Shown: positions 21,915 through 32,356 of the stretch, piece by piece
How the letters are laid out: each line of letters starts with the position of its first letter
How positions within the stretch are numbered: position 1 is the stretch's first letter
NCBI GenBank assembly: GCA_014155875.1
Contig: JACEFZ010026865.1
Span: forward strand, 264,501 to 328,500
DNA: 64,000 nucleotides
From: Cepaea nemoralis
Taxonomy: Eukaryota > Mollusca > Gastropoda > Stylommatophora > Helicidae
Direction: 5' to 3'
Made by a program: the position numbers and the translations under genes
Notes under the pieces: model-generated
What the model was told of the DNA's origin: nothing
What the model saw: only the letters and a program-made list of their open reading frames with translations
Databases searched by the model: none

Positions 21915-22296
21915 GAATTCAACAACTAAGCTGGTTGCGAATCTGACTCTTAGACAAGAAAAGAAGAAAATAGACCAAGAGACTCAGACACAGGTGAATG
22001 AAGTGGTAGAACGGAACACACAAACACAGGTTGATACAGTAAAGATAACAAAGGGAAGTCAAACCGAGTTAATAGAGACTCAGTTAAAACCAACTCACTC
22101 GACTAAGAGAGACACGGTTGAAATTAAGAAAGATAAACAGACGAGAACCAAAGATGAAAAAAGACCAAAGAGGAAAAGTATTGAGGAAAGAAATAGTAAC
22201 AGTCTGATGGTCAATAAAGGTACGACGAATGGTATGTCAAGTTCCTCGGGTATAGACATTAACTTAATCCCTAAATGGTGTAGGAATGTTAGGTAG
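21901..22296 (+). CDS. Unknown reading frame B of the LTR element
   Basis: Open frame of about 131 codons, +1 relative to A and overlapping its last codons. It has no early ATG, which favours production as an extension of A. The composition is hydrophilic with repeated Thr-Gln pairs (QETQTQ, RNTQTQ, KGSQTELIETQ) and a Lys/Arg-rich middle (KKDKQTRTKDEKRPKRK). No family recognised. Confidence 0.45.
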   Translation, partial: ENVSKNSTTKLVANLTLRQEKKKIDQETQTQVNEVVERNTQTQVDTVKITKGSQTELIETQLKPTHSTKRDTVEIKKDKQTRTKDEKRPKRKSIEERNSNSLMVNKGTTNGMSSSSGIDINLIPKWCRNVR

Positions 22297-22786
22297 TGAG
22301 AGTTCAGGTTATGGAGAGAATACTTCAGGTAAAGATATGGGAGTTGTACAGAACCGGAGCATGAGGAATAAAAGTAAGAAGAAAGTCAGACGTTCTAAAG
22401 CCGACCATGGGAATAGGATCGACGTGTCTGCAGTAAACTACTACTATGAATCTGATGAGGGAACTATTATCAGTGTGTCATCTGAAGACGAGATGGGGAA
22501 ATATAAACGTTACGTGGGGTATACAGGAAACAGTGAGCAGACCGACGCAAATGAAGGAAATACAAAGAAAGCATTTAAGAAGAAGAATAATAATAGACAG
22601 ATAGCGGAAATTCACTCGACGACAGAAAGTGACTTAAGAAAAATAGAAGAATATATGACCTTAAGACCTGAGTACTTTAACAACAGGTTAACAACAGATA
22701 GTGAAGATGACATAATTAAAGAAAGACGTACTAATGTATTAAGAGACAATGAAATATTTGGCTTGGATGCGCTTTATGGCTGTTAA
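22286..22786 (+). CDS. Unknown reading frame C of the LTR element
   Basis: 166 residues from ATG 22286, again +1 relative to the preceding frame and overlapping it by 11 bases. It starts Ser/Gly-rich, has a basic patch (RNKSKKKVRRSK), then acidic segments (YYYESDEGTIISVSSEDE and TTDSEDDIIKERR), ending near FGLDALYGC. No known domain. The repeated +1 step and small overlaps are the striking features. A, B and C in line would give about 440 residues, the size of a gag protein, but there is no sequence support for calling it gag. Confidence 0.45.
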   Translation: MLGSESSGYGENTSGKDMGVVQNRSMRNKSKKKVRRSKADHGNRIDVSAVNYYYESDEGTIISVSSEDEMGKYKRYVGYTGNSEQTDANEGNTKKAFKKKNNNRQIAEIHSTTESDLRKIEEYMTLRPEYFNNRLTTDSEDDIIKERRTNVLRDNEIFGLDALYGC

Positions 22787-24869
22787 AATTCTTTGGGTGA
22801 CGAAGGACATATGGCATTGTTTTGGCTTATGAGAGGAATTGCGGTTTGAGCAAATACATATGAGCTGTCTAAAATAGGCAGATGAATTTTTTTGGTGTAG
22901 CATCACATGGTACAGGGTAGGCAATAGTGTTGTTGAGGATAGGAGAGTCACGGCAAATGATATTCTACGTGGATACGTAATACAGGATATCTTGTGTTTG
23001 GTTGCGATGTAGGGAGAGTAAACAAGGTAAAAATAGTCCTTTGTCCGGAATGGATAGATACAGAGAGTTAATCACGTTGAGTGATGTATAACTGGTGTGA
23101 TTAAAGTAGAGTAGATTCAGCACAGAATTAGTAGAGAGAGAGAAACTAAGTATGAATGTTCGTACTAGAAATGGTTCGACTCAGAGCTATGACGTGATGT
23201 CTGAGATAGTTTCGCTTGCTGGTTTGAGAAGTAAGTATAGTATCGTTGATAGGTGAACCGAGAGTGTATGATGAGGAGATAGATTGAAGAGGAATTGAGT
23301 ATCCTGTGTAAAATAGCCAATTGAACGCGAGAATATTAAGAGTAAAAGACTGTAGAAGTTGATGCTTGAAGAATATGAGTTCTTGGTGAGGGGGATGAAG
23401 TATTTACGTCATGCTTGCGGAGAAAGAAGAGCTGATTAAATCTAAGAAAGTTGTTGTGTGGAGAAGTATAGAATGATAGTTACGAGGTTAGTGGCTCAGT
23501 GGAATGAGGTTTGTTTTGAGAGATAGTTGATAGTGCTGGTTAGTGTGTAAAAGAGATATAGTTTGCGAGAGATAATATATAGATTCTGACCTTTGAAAAC
23601 GAGTGAATGATTGAGAAAAGTAGAAATAAGACAAACATATGTGCGTCGAGAATGGATAGGCTGATGGCAAGTGATAAGTACAGCATGCATGTACGAGGCG
23701 TTTAGTCCGTGCGTGAGTACAAGTGTAGACAAACAGGTGTTCGTCGCGCTGAGTGAAGCAGGAGTGAGGTTTTGAAATGTCGTCAAGTGTCAATGTGGGT
23801 GGAAGTGATCGACACGCTTAGGCTTGGTAGTTGTTGATACATGGTTGTCCAATTGTCCAGAGAGTTGAATAGCCTTATTACACCTGTTGTCAATATCATC
23901 TTCTGGTTTGCCATTTGATGATATTATACTTCCTAGGCACTTGAGACTCTTTACTTGTTTCGAGAAATGTTCGTTTAGTTGAACTGTTGTTGTTTGTTCT
24001 TCTTTGGTTATAGTCGTTGCCTCTGTTTTGCTTGTGCTAAATTGTTAAAGTAGGTGATTAGAACGGTGTGATGTCTTTTGTTTGGAATGTGTGATCTTGG
24101 ACGGAATTTATGGAAGTTGTATGACAGGTTGACGGAAAGAGAGTTAACATTCTGAATGACGTTGCATAAAACATGTTTAGTATTGTTGACAGGGACATGT
24201 CGAAGCATGAATGCTTAATACTGAGAAATGAGAAAAGTGAGGTCCGTTGTCAGTCATAAGTGGTGTGGGTTGCTGTTCTGAAAGAATCCCGATAAATAGG
24301 AAGAGGAGTGAAAGATACGGAGGTAAACAAGATTAGATGAATGAATGTTAGAGAAGGTGTTCCGATAAGTGTGACTGATTTAACTATCATCGCGGTGCAA
24401 GAATGCTAGGAGAGACTTGAGGATAGCTTAGAGTAGTTGTGGTGAGATGTTGGAAAGTAATGATACGTTAGTTAATTGCGTCGGGTAGACGAGAAACTTA
24501 AAAGTAGAATTAGTTATTGGTACAGTAAGTAGATGTATTGGTGAGAGGTCTATAGTAAATGGACACAATTTTTTTGCTGGTCGTAGTAGGCTGGAGATAC
24601 CGTAGTTAACGGTGATGATTAAGTAGTTGTAGTAATACTTGGAACAAATCCAAGGGAAACAATTGGTGTGCCGAGCCACAGGTTCTATTGGTAGATAGTA
24701 CGGTCATTGTTGATTATTGACTTTTTATTGAGAGAACAGATATTGTTCTAAGTTAGGAATTGGTCTGTAGGTAACAGATATATATGCTTGGTATTGAGTT
24801 GTTTTGTTTTATCTGTTATAAGAATAACGGAATAGGCATAACTTGGGTGAATAGATATGTATTCTTCTT
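22787..24869 (+). other. C-poor, G-rich non-coding part of the LTR element
   Basis: The + strand is visibly rich in A and G and poor in C throughout, with frequent stops in all + frames. No pol motif, RNA gene or repeat unit was recognised. Small minus-strand frames are not supported by any motif. Confidence 0.6.
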
Positions 24870-25545
24870 CTTTTCGTTCATCCGGAGTGTTTTTTCAGAT
24901 GTCATTGCGGTGTGTCTGTTATGCGCCCTTGGGCCTAAACCCGTAGGCCAACACATCGACTTTAGCGTGCTTTTTTGACCAGGTAGCATTCCTGGGAGAC
25001 TCTCACTTTTGTGGTGCCATCTACAACCATGCTGGCCAAGTTGGAACTGTCGAAGACAACGGTCATCCCTCAAAGGAAGGCAGGGACAGTCCATAGCATT
25101 TTCCGCCATCCAAAGTTGCTTCCATAGTTGCAGGGCCGACACATAACGCCCTGGATCTGGGCTCACCGAGGGAAATCGTCACGTCCTGCTCATGGCTGCT
25201 TTAAAGCCTCACTTCAATATATTGGTCATTTCATTTTCCCCGGGCCATTCCCGCACAAACCAGACAGGTTTGCAGACGGCATCCACTCAGCGAGTTTTCG
25301 GACATGTGCTTGTCGTTGCGCCCATCAGAGCTGTTCCAGGAACGACAGACATTCGGAAACTACCTAGTCAGAGCTGTTCCGAACAAGAGCGGCATTCGGA
25401 AACTAGGTAGTCAGAGCTGTTCCTAGCACGAGAGACATTCGGGCGAGACATTTCACTCGGACGTAATTGCGTAGTGTCAATTTTTAGTTTGCCACCCGTA
25501 GGACGACACTTCCGACTTCCGGCGGGCATTTTTTAGTGAGGTTAG
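24870..25545. other. Balanced-composition block inside the LTR element
   Basis: Base composition switches abruptly from G-rich/C-poor to balanced and GC-richer, then back. The block includes 2.7 copies of a 43-bp repeat (TCAGAGCTGTTCC... at 25325, 25368 and 25411). It may be a captured or inserted fragment. No termini or target duplication were identified. Confidence 0.5.
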
Positions 25546-27389
25546 CCTTCCTCTGGATATGTATTCCATTGGTTAGTTGATTGAATATGTATGGTATGTT
25601 ATATTATTTTTGCTTGATTTGGTCCTGTAAAATGATTGTCACTATTTGATTTTAGAATAGGATTATTGTGTTTTTAGTCTTTTGCGTACAAACTACTGGT
25701 CCGTAAAAGAAACCAGTAGTGTTAGGTAACACTAGATATTTTCTTCTAATTTAATAGGATGCATGTTATATTATTTTAAAATATGTTTTTCTTTGAATGA
25801 GTTAATACCTTTTATTGATATGAGGGGAAACATAAATGATGTATAAAAACTTGGGGGGGGGGGGGGGTATGATGTCCTGTTGTGATTTTATTTCGCTTCA
25901 CTCATAATTTAAGTGAATTGTCTTGTGTGTTAAATTACCTTGTTTATAAATATGTTAGAAATTTAGTTAAGTTAAGTTTAATTTACAAATAGTTATGGTT
26001 TTGTCTAGAATAAAGGCAATACATGGGGCTTTATTTAGGATCCTTCGTTCAGAAAAGAGTTAATAAACTACTGAGAACTAGTAGAGAGACACATTCTTTT
26101 TGTGAATAATAAGCATATCATGTTGGTGGAATTGCTGTGATAGTCAGCGTTGAGAAATCAATGATATAAGTGCTGCAAAGTTGTGGAAACATATGCCATA
26201 CGGGGTTACTACACAAGTAAAATGGTTATGGGGAATTTAAGTGAGCATTAATTGAAGATATATGGATTGGACGCCATATTGGGGAAGAAAAGATTAAAGT
26301 GAATAAAGCAGTGGGGTAAATGACATGGGGTCAGAAGGGAACATGGAGCCACGAGATTGTAGAAGAAGAAGTCAGTAACGTGCTGTAACAGACAGTGTGA
26401 AGGCAGTTAGCAAAACATGAATTGAATCCATGTTTGACTCCAAAGAATGATTAGATAGCAGTACAATAGTAAAGGGGTGTAAGTGTGTTAATGAGAAATG
26501 AACATTGTCACTGTGGAGACAAAATGACATGGGGTTTTTGAGGGTCGGTGATATATGGACTGTAATAGAATAACGTTGGTTGCAGGCAGTCACAGACATG
26601 AGTTCAGGGCTAGTATATTGTTGCTGTTGATTACGGCATTAAGGGGTCGCTGAAAATTTCGGCAAGATTAAAAGGAGAAGATTAATTATGTGAGATGATG
26701 AGGGAAAGAGGTCTGTAATATATAGACATTTGGGGAGTGAATAATATTTTTGATGGTTATTATTTGATGCTGTAGATAGCAGCGTAAACTGTTACCATAA
26801 TAAGTGGTACTGTAGAAGATATAATTGTTTTAGACTTTATTACATAAAGTCTCAAATGACATAGGGGGGTAAAGGTGTGTGATTTAGGTGAGTGTGGTTT
26901 TTTTTTTATGAGAAAGAGTTCTACTTCTTTGAATCTCCGGTGCGCACCGATTCTTTGTCTTCCTATCGTGTGCGAGTGATTTCAGGTTGGTTGAAAGTGG
27001 AGAAGTAGTAATGTGGAGGTAATGCTGTTAGTGATGACGATAGAGAGTTTGAGGTAGTATCAGAAGAGTACGGCGTTTGAATTTTTTGAGATCGTGATAA
27101 GAAGGTTTAAGCGGATTGCTTACGAAGAGTAGAAAAAGTATTCCGAAAATATGTTGTCATGTGTTGTATAAAACTAAGATCTGGTAATGCAGAAATATTA
27201 TGATGTACGATAGATACATATACAAGAATGAGCTTTTGTGATATGATATATGTGGATTTTATTACGAAGAAGAAGTAACTTTGATTGTGTGGAATTATTG
27301 GGTTAAGTGTCTTGGGTCATAGATGTGGGAAATGAGTTGTGGGATTAAGACTTTTCAGGGAAAAGTCTTGGTTGAAGAAAGGGAGGAAA
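25546..27389 (+). other. C-poor 3' non-coding part of the LTR element
   Basis: Same strand bias as 22787-24869, with a G run at about 25853-25867 and a 12-base perfect palindrome CGGTGCGCACCG at 26938-26949. It ends in the purine tract before 27390. No coding signal seen. Confidence 0.6.
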
Positions 27390-27666
27390 TGTAACAGAGT
27401 TAGGAATAGGAAGAAGGGGCAACGAGGTGTGCATAGTCAATAGGGAAATAGGGCACGGTCAGGCACCATAATATGGGGTAGTTAGGATGGGTCGTCCGAT
27501 TACGAGGATCTTGGAAACAAGGTCAGTTGTGAACGACCCATCTTTCGAGATGGACGTATGATTGAACTGGGCAACATCTGGCTTGATTCTGAATAAAGTA
27601 ATATGAAGCCAGAACCGTCTTGGAGTTGTTGATAGTTCACCGTTACTTCGCTGTACTGTTATTATA
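27390..27666 (+). repeat. 3' LTR of the non-autonomous LTR element
   Basis: Copy of 20027-20303. Differences: G for A in CAGGCACC, G for A in ATGGGGTAG, T for G in GATTACGAG, and two near the uncertain end. Preceded by GAAGAAAGGGAGGAAA. Confidence 0.85.
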
Positions 27667-27788
27667 TGCTCCATTTACCCAAGTTAATTGTTGGGGAAGA
27701 TGTAAAGATCTTTCAAGTGCTCTTTCTAATGCTTTTTGTAAGTTGGTCTTCGTTTATCTAAGGTTGTTCTAACTGCAACCAATAAATG

Positions 27789-27790
27789 AT

Positions 27791-27880
<90 letters not shown>

Positions 27881-28099
27881 GTCGGGAACGGGAACTTATA
27901 TGACTACTCATATGAATTAAATTAGATGCTCCCCATCAGGGGCTGGGCGAAGCCGGGCCGGATCAGACAGATAGACAGACAGATAGACAGACAGACAGAC
28001 AGATAGATAGTCGGGAACGGGAACGTGAGCTTATATGACTACTTATATGAATTAAATGAGATGCTCCACACCAGGAGCTGGGCGATGCCGGGCCGGGTC

Positions 28100-28174
<75 letters not shown>

Positions 28175-28271
28175 TAGTCGGTAACGGGAACGAGAACTTA
28201 TATGACTACTTATATGAATTAAATGAGATGCTCCCCACCAAGGACTGGGCGAAGCCGGGCAGGGTCAGCTA
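27789..28271 (+). repeat. Triplicated Helitron 3' end with (ACAG)n spacers
   Basis: Three copies of a module running GTCGGGAACGGGAAC, TTATATGACTAC.TATATGAA, GATGCTCC.CA and GGGCGAAGCCGGGC end near 27967, 28105 and 28271. They are separated by (ACAG)n or (ACAGATAG)n runs. Only the last copy ends in CAGCTAG plus T. The hairpin region is thus present three times. Confidence 0.85.
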
Positions 28272-28566
<295 letters not shown>

Positions 28567-28589
28567 TGGATTTATGCTTTATAGACTAC

Positions 28590-28896
28590 AAGAAAATTTG
28601 TGACAACCTACAGCCTGAACCAATACTCACGGGAAGAAGCATGGGCAGGGCTGATGTAATCAATCCTGTACGGAATGGATTGGCGGAGGCTGACGAGACT
28701 CAGACGCTAACCTGATTACACAAACGGGGGGTGGAGCATTGTCAGGCACCACAATGCCGCCTTCGGGGGAAAGAGAAGAGATACTATAATCAACTCCTGA
28801 TGGGAACAGTGAGCAGAAATACTTTGGGATGGCTGCTGCACAAGAGGGTTGAGCACGCATGGGAATGCCCAGTGTGCAATGATCTCGTTGAGTATA
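28590..28896 (+). mobile_element. LINE (RNase H type) 3' end fragment
   Basis: Encodes LLMGTVSRNTLGWLL and HAWECPVCNDL, matching the C-terminus of the longer LINE at 37.5-39.7 kb (GTLRWLL, LWECPECCDV). It ends in a tandem (ATAAC)n tail. Upstream frames are broken. Confidence 0.8.
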
Positions 28897-28975
28897 ACAT
28901 AACATAACATAACATAACATAACATAACCCCCCCCCCCCTCCCCTTCCCCCCCCCCCCCCCCCAAAAAAAAAATA
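28897..28975. repeat. (AACAT)n tail, poly-C and poly-A
   Basis: LINE tail of AACAT units followed by a C run interrupted by TCCCCTTC and then an A run. Confidence 0.9.
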
Positions 28976-28979
28976 ACAA

Positions 28980-29376
28980 GGGGCTGAGTGATCTCGAGGT
29001 ATGGTGTCCGCCTCGAGTGCTGGAAGTACCGGGTTCAAGCCCCGGTGAGGGCAGGGATTTTTTTCACGTGGACTTTAAGTAACAAAATTTTCCCTGGTCT
29101 CTGAGTAGCGAGATCGGACGGCCGTCTGTATTTTTGCGCACGTAAAATATCCATTGGCATTTGGAAATGAAAAAGAGTAGACTAACGGAGCTGCCCGGGC
29201 AAAATTTCGAGTTAAAATTCTACCCAAGTATTTCAGGATCCTCGCCGGTGCTACGGAGTTCGTGCACTGAGCTGAGATTCTCCGGACTCAGACTTGAGTT
29301 AGGAGTAGAACGGAACACTTATGGGTTACACCCGTATGCCGTGATGTTGATCCATCGACTAAACTAAACTAAACTA
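28980..29376 (+). repeat. SINE family B, complete-looking copy
   Basis: The tRNA-like head starts GGGGCTGAGTGATCTCGAGG (A box) with GGGTTCAAGCCC at 29031-29042 (B box). The body carries GAGATCGGACGG and GCGCACGTAAAATATCC, and the tail is (ACTAA)n. A second, rearranged copy is at 31955-32340. Confidence 0.85.
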
Positions 29377-29450
29377 GCATAACATAACATAACATAAAAC
29401 AACATAACATAACATAACATAACACAACACAACATAGCATGACAACATAA
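29377..29450. repeat. (AACAT)n-type pentanucleotide run
   Basis: Imperfect AACAT/AACAC units, probably the tail of another LINE copy. Confidence 0.85.
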
Positions 29451-29507
29451 CATAGCAGCATGCACAAGGAGATGTGGTTGCGCAGTTGCTAGAAACAAAT
29501 GAAAATG

Positions 29508-29772
29508 GTACACTGATCAGAGAAATTAGACGCAGACAGTCAACAACGTTTGGGCATGTTATGAAAAGAAATAAATTGGAGAAATTGGTGACAACTGGCT
29601 AGATCGAGGGGAAGAGAACAAGAGGAAGACAGCGAAGCAAATACCTAGATGGCTTGGTCACGTGGCATGGTCGAGACAAGAACACGGAGCTGATCCACGA
29701 CTCTGGTGATCGAGCGAAATGTCGAATCATGACCCTCCACGCTTATCGGCATGGTACATGCTGGATGGATGG
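29508..29772 (+). mobile_element. LINE 3' end fragment, same family as 18457
   Basis: IRRRQSTTFGHVMKR, LEKLVTTG, WHGRDKNTELIHDSGD and HAYRHGTC with an ATGG tail; an in-frame TAG interrupts it after the first third. Confidence 0.85.
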
Positions 29773-29774
29773 AT

Positions 29775-30897
29775 ACTGGGACCCGCCCCTGTATTTCCAG
29801 TGCCCCAAATGGGAAGTCAAGGATAGTAATGCTGTAATATATGTCCGTATTTTATTAGTGGAGGAGGTTATAGCGGCATTCCGCTGGCTGGCGGACAAGC
29901 AACACACATATGTCGTGTCTGTAGCGGCATTCCGCTGGCTGGAGGACAAGCAACACACATATGTCGTGTCTGTAGCGGTGTTCCGCTGGCTGGAGGACAA
30001 GCAACACACATATGTCGTGTCTGTAGCGGCATTCCGCTGGCTGGAGGACAAGCAACACACATATGTCGTGTCTGTAGCGGTGTTCCGCTGGCTGGAGGAC
30101 AAGCAACACACATATGTCGTGTCTGTAGCGGCATTCCGCTGGCTGGAGGACAAGCAACACGCATATGTCGTGTCTGTAGCGGTGTTCCGCTGGCTGGCGG
30201 ACAAGCAACACACATATGTCGTGTCTGTAGCGGCATTCCGCTGGCTGGAGGACAAGCAACACACATATGTCGTGTCTGTAGCGGTGTTCCGCTGGCTGGA
30301 GGACAAGTAACACACATATGTCGTGTCTGTAGCGGTGTTCCGCTGGCTGGAGGACAAGCAACACACATATGTCGTGTCTGTAGCGGTGTTCCGCTGGCTG
30401 GAGGACAAGCAACACACATATGTCGTGTCTGTAGCGGCGTTCCGCTGGCTGGAGGACAAGCAACACACATATGTCGTGTCTGTAGCGGACTCACAGAGCT
30501 TGCCGAGAAGGGTGACAACATGCATACTTAAATATATAAATAATTGTAACAAACAAAGATACTGAAGCATCTGTTAGATCTTTTTCCCCAGGATATACAG
30601 CTTGGGGGAGGGGGGAGGGAGAGATATGCACCATTGGGTTTGTTTTGTGCACAATAACATCTCTTCGGGATAACGTGTAAAGAGTGAGTGAACAAATAAA
30701 TCATCACAGCCTAGAGAGAGTGGTGCGGCAGGAAGTGACCAGAGGATCTGGCCGACACTCAGTTCTCCGAGGAAAAATCAGACGGACACATAGTCAGACT
30801 GCAACTGGTACCGTTAATTCTGGGACGCTTCGCTGGCTGTCGAAGATAAGAACAGAGAGCGTTTGGGAATGTCGCGAATGCTGTGATGTCAACTGAA
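29775..30897 (+). mobile_element. LINE RNase H region with an internal minisatellite
   Basis: The left part encodes VEEVIAAFRWL, as in the RNase H of the LINE at 39.1 kb (VEEVTAALRWM). After the array comes VADSQSLPRRV, the counterpart of VTDSESMLTRV. The right part (30690-30897) encodes LRGKIRRTHSQTATGTVNSG and SVWECRECCDVN, the family's C-terminus. One short piece of the domain has been amplified twelve-fold (next entry). Confidence 0.85.
29875..30487. repeat. 51-bp minisatellite derived from LINE RNase H
   Basis: Twelve units of 17 codons (AAFRWLEDKQHTYVVSV or AVFRWLEDKQHTYVVSV). GCATTCCG and GTGTTCCG units alternate over much of the array, suggesting a 102-bp higher-order unit. One unit has TAA in place of CAA (30307). 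All other units keep the LINE frame. Confidence 0.95.
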
Positions 30898-31541
30898 CTC
30901 ATAGTTGTGGAGTAAGGTGAGTGATGGACGTAGCTAAAGAAGACACCTAACAGGGGTGTATAGTTTCCCGAGCATCCAAATACACTAACTGAACTCATAG
31001 TTGTGGAGTAAGGTGAGTGATGGACCTAGCTAAAGAAGACACCTAACAGGGATGTATAGTTTCCAGTGCATCCAAATACACTAACTGAAATCATAGTTGT
31101 GGAGTAAGGTGAGTGATGGACCTAGCTAAAGAAGACACCTAACAGGGGTGTATAGTTTCCAGTGCATCCAAATACACTAACTGAACTCATAGTTGTGGAG
31201 TGAGTGATGGACGTAGCTAAAGAAGACACCTAACAGGGGTGTATAGTTTCCAGTGCATCCAAATACACTAACTGAACTCATAGTTGTGGAGTGAGTGATG
31301 GACGTAGCTAAAGAAGACACCTAACAGGGGTGTATAGTTTCCAGTGCATCCAAATACACTAACTGAACTCATAGTTGTGGAGTGAGTGATGGACCTAGCT
31401 AATGAAGACACCTAACAGGGGTGTATAGTTTCCAGTGCATCCAAATACACTAACTGAACTCATAGTTGTGGAGTGAGTGATGGACCTACCTAAAGAAGAC
31501 ACCTAACAGGGGTGTATAGTTTCCAGTGCAACCAAATACAC
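30891..31541. repeat. 91/96-bp satellite, 7 copies
   Basis: Units start AACTGAACTCATAGTTGTGG at 30891, 30987, 31083, 31179, 31270, 31361 and 31452. The first three are 96 bp; the rest lack five bases after GTGGAG and are 91 bp. The last unit runs into a SINE family C body, and a single diverged copy of the unit precedes the other family C SINE at 34190. Confidence 0.95.
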
Positions 31542-31675
31542 TTGTTTCTTCAGTGAGACGCTGTCGTCATTTTGAGGCGGCAAGTTCGAATCACTGTGTG
31601 GTCAGTATAGCTGTCAATGTTTATAACAATCAGTGTCCTCTAATCTCTACTTGATTTCTCTCTTTCTACGAACGC
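31520..31675 (+). repeat. SINE family C body
   Basis: GACGCTGTCGTCATTTTGAG, then GGCAAGTTCGAATCACTG (B-box-like), then a CTCTAATCTCTACTTGATTT tail region. Shared with 34270-34400. Confidence 0.65.
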
Positions 31676-31762
31676 CAATCAATACCTGAGAATGTATTCT
31701 TCAAGCTGTTTGAATCATCTAAAGCCCCAACCCCCCGCCAGTTAGTCATAATAATTAATATG

Positions 31763-31936
31763 AATCATCATCACCATGTGCCATGCCGATAAGCGTGGGC
31801 GGTCATGATTCACCATCTCACACGATCACTAGAGTCGTGGATCAGCTCTGTGCTCCTAGCCTCATTATGCCACGTGACCAAGCCATCCAGGCATTCATCT
31901 CTCTGCCTTCCACTTGTTCTTTTCCCATCAATTGTT
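31763..31936 (-). mobile_element. LINE 3' end fragment, same family as 18457
   Basis: Plus-strand GTGCCATGCCGATAAGCGTG is the complement of the family's terminal HAYRHGT codons. GACTCTAGTG- and WHVTK-like segments follow on the minus strand. No frame is intact. Confidence 0.75.
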
Positions 31937-31954
31937 AATAATATAATGAAGGGG

Positions 31955-32340
31955 TAGCCATTACTGAGAGGTAACAATGTCCGCCTCAGACTCTGAAGGT
32001 ACCGACTAAGACTCAGAAGGTACCGACTCAGATTCTAAAGGTAACGACTCAGACTGTGAAGTTACCGTCTCAGACTCTGAAGATACCGGCTGAAACTCTG
32101 AAGGTATAGGACTGGGAAGATTCCCAACAACCGTTGGTATCTAATAATATCGCACGTCCCTCTGATCTCTTGGTGAGATCGGATCAGTGCGAAAAAACGG
32201 GAGGTCCCGTGTTCTAGTTGTGCACGTAAAAAATACCATGGAAGTTGGACATCGCACAGAGCAGGCCGTAAGGTCACTACCCTGGCAACATTGTTAGGAA
32301 AGAAAACCTACCCACGGGCCACAGGTAGATAGAGCCAGTG
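31955..32340 (+). repeat. SINE family B copy with internal 21-bp expansion
   Basis: The head segment GTCCGCCTCAGACTCTGAAGG corresponds to the anticodon-arm region of the copy at 28980, but it is repeated about six times with a 21-bp period (31985-32110). The body (GGTGAGATCGGATC, GTGCACGTAAAAAATACC) follows. Confidence 0.7.
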
Positions 32341-32356
32341 ACCTTGGGGGGAATCT

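Larger units (their letters stand above)
20027..27666 (+). mobile_element. LTR element without pol, carrying unknown reading frames
   Basis: Two near-identical direct repeats bound 7.6 kb. A purine tract (GAAGAAAGGGAGGAAA) abuts the right repeat, proving the orientation. TGCT flanks both ends (20023-20026 and 27667-27670), which would be a 4-bp duplication as for the Ty3 element in this window. The inside holds two minisatellites, three overlapping frames (21462-22786) and about 4.6 kb of C-poor, G-rich non-coding DNA. No RT, RNase H, integrase or protease motif was found in any frame. Because the LTRs are 99% identical, loss of pol cannot be explained by decay after insertion. It is best called a large non-autonomous derivative mobilised in trans. 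Confidence 0.8.

Noticed and set aside
26938..26949. Perfect palindrome CGGTGCGCACCG as a regulatory site
   Set aside because: Twelve bases, single occurrence, no neighbouring structure; could be chance.
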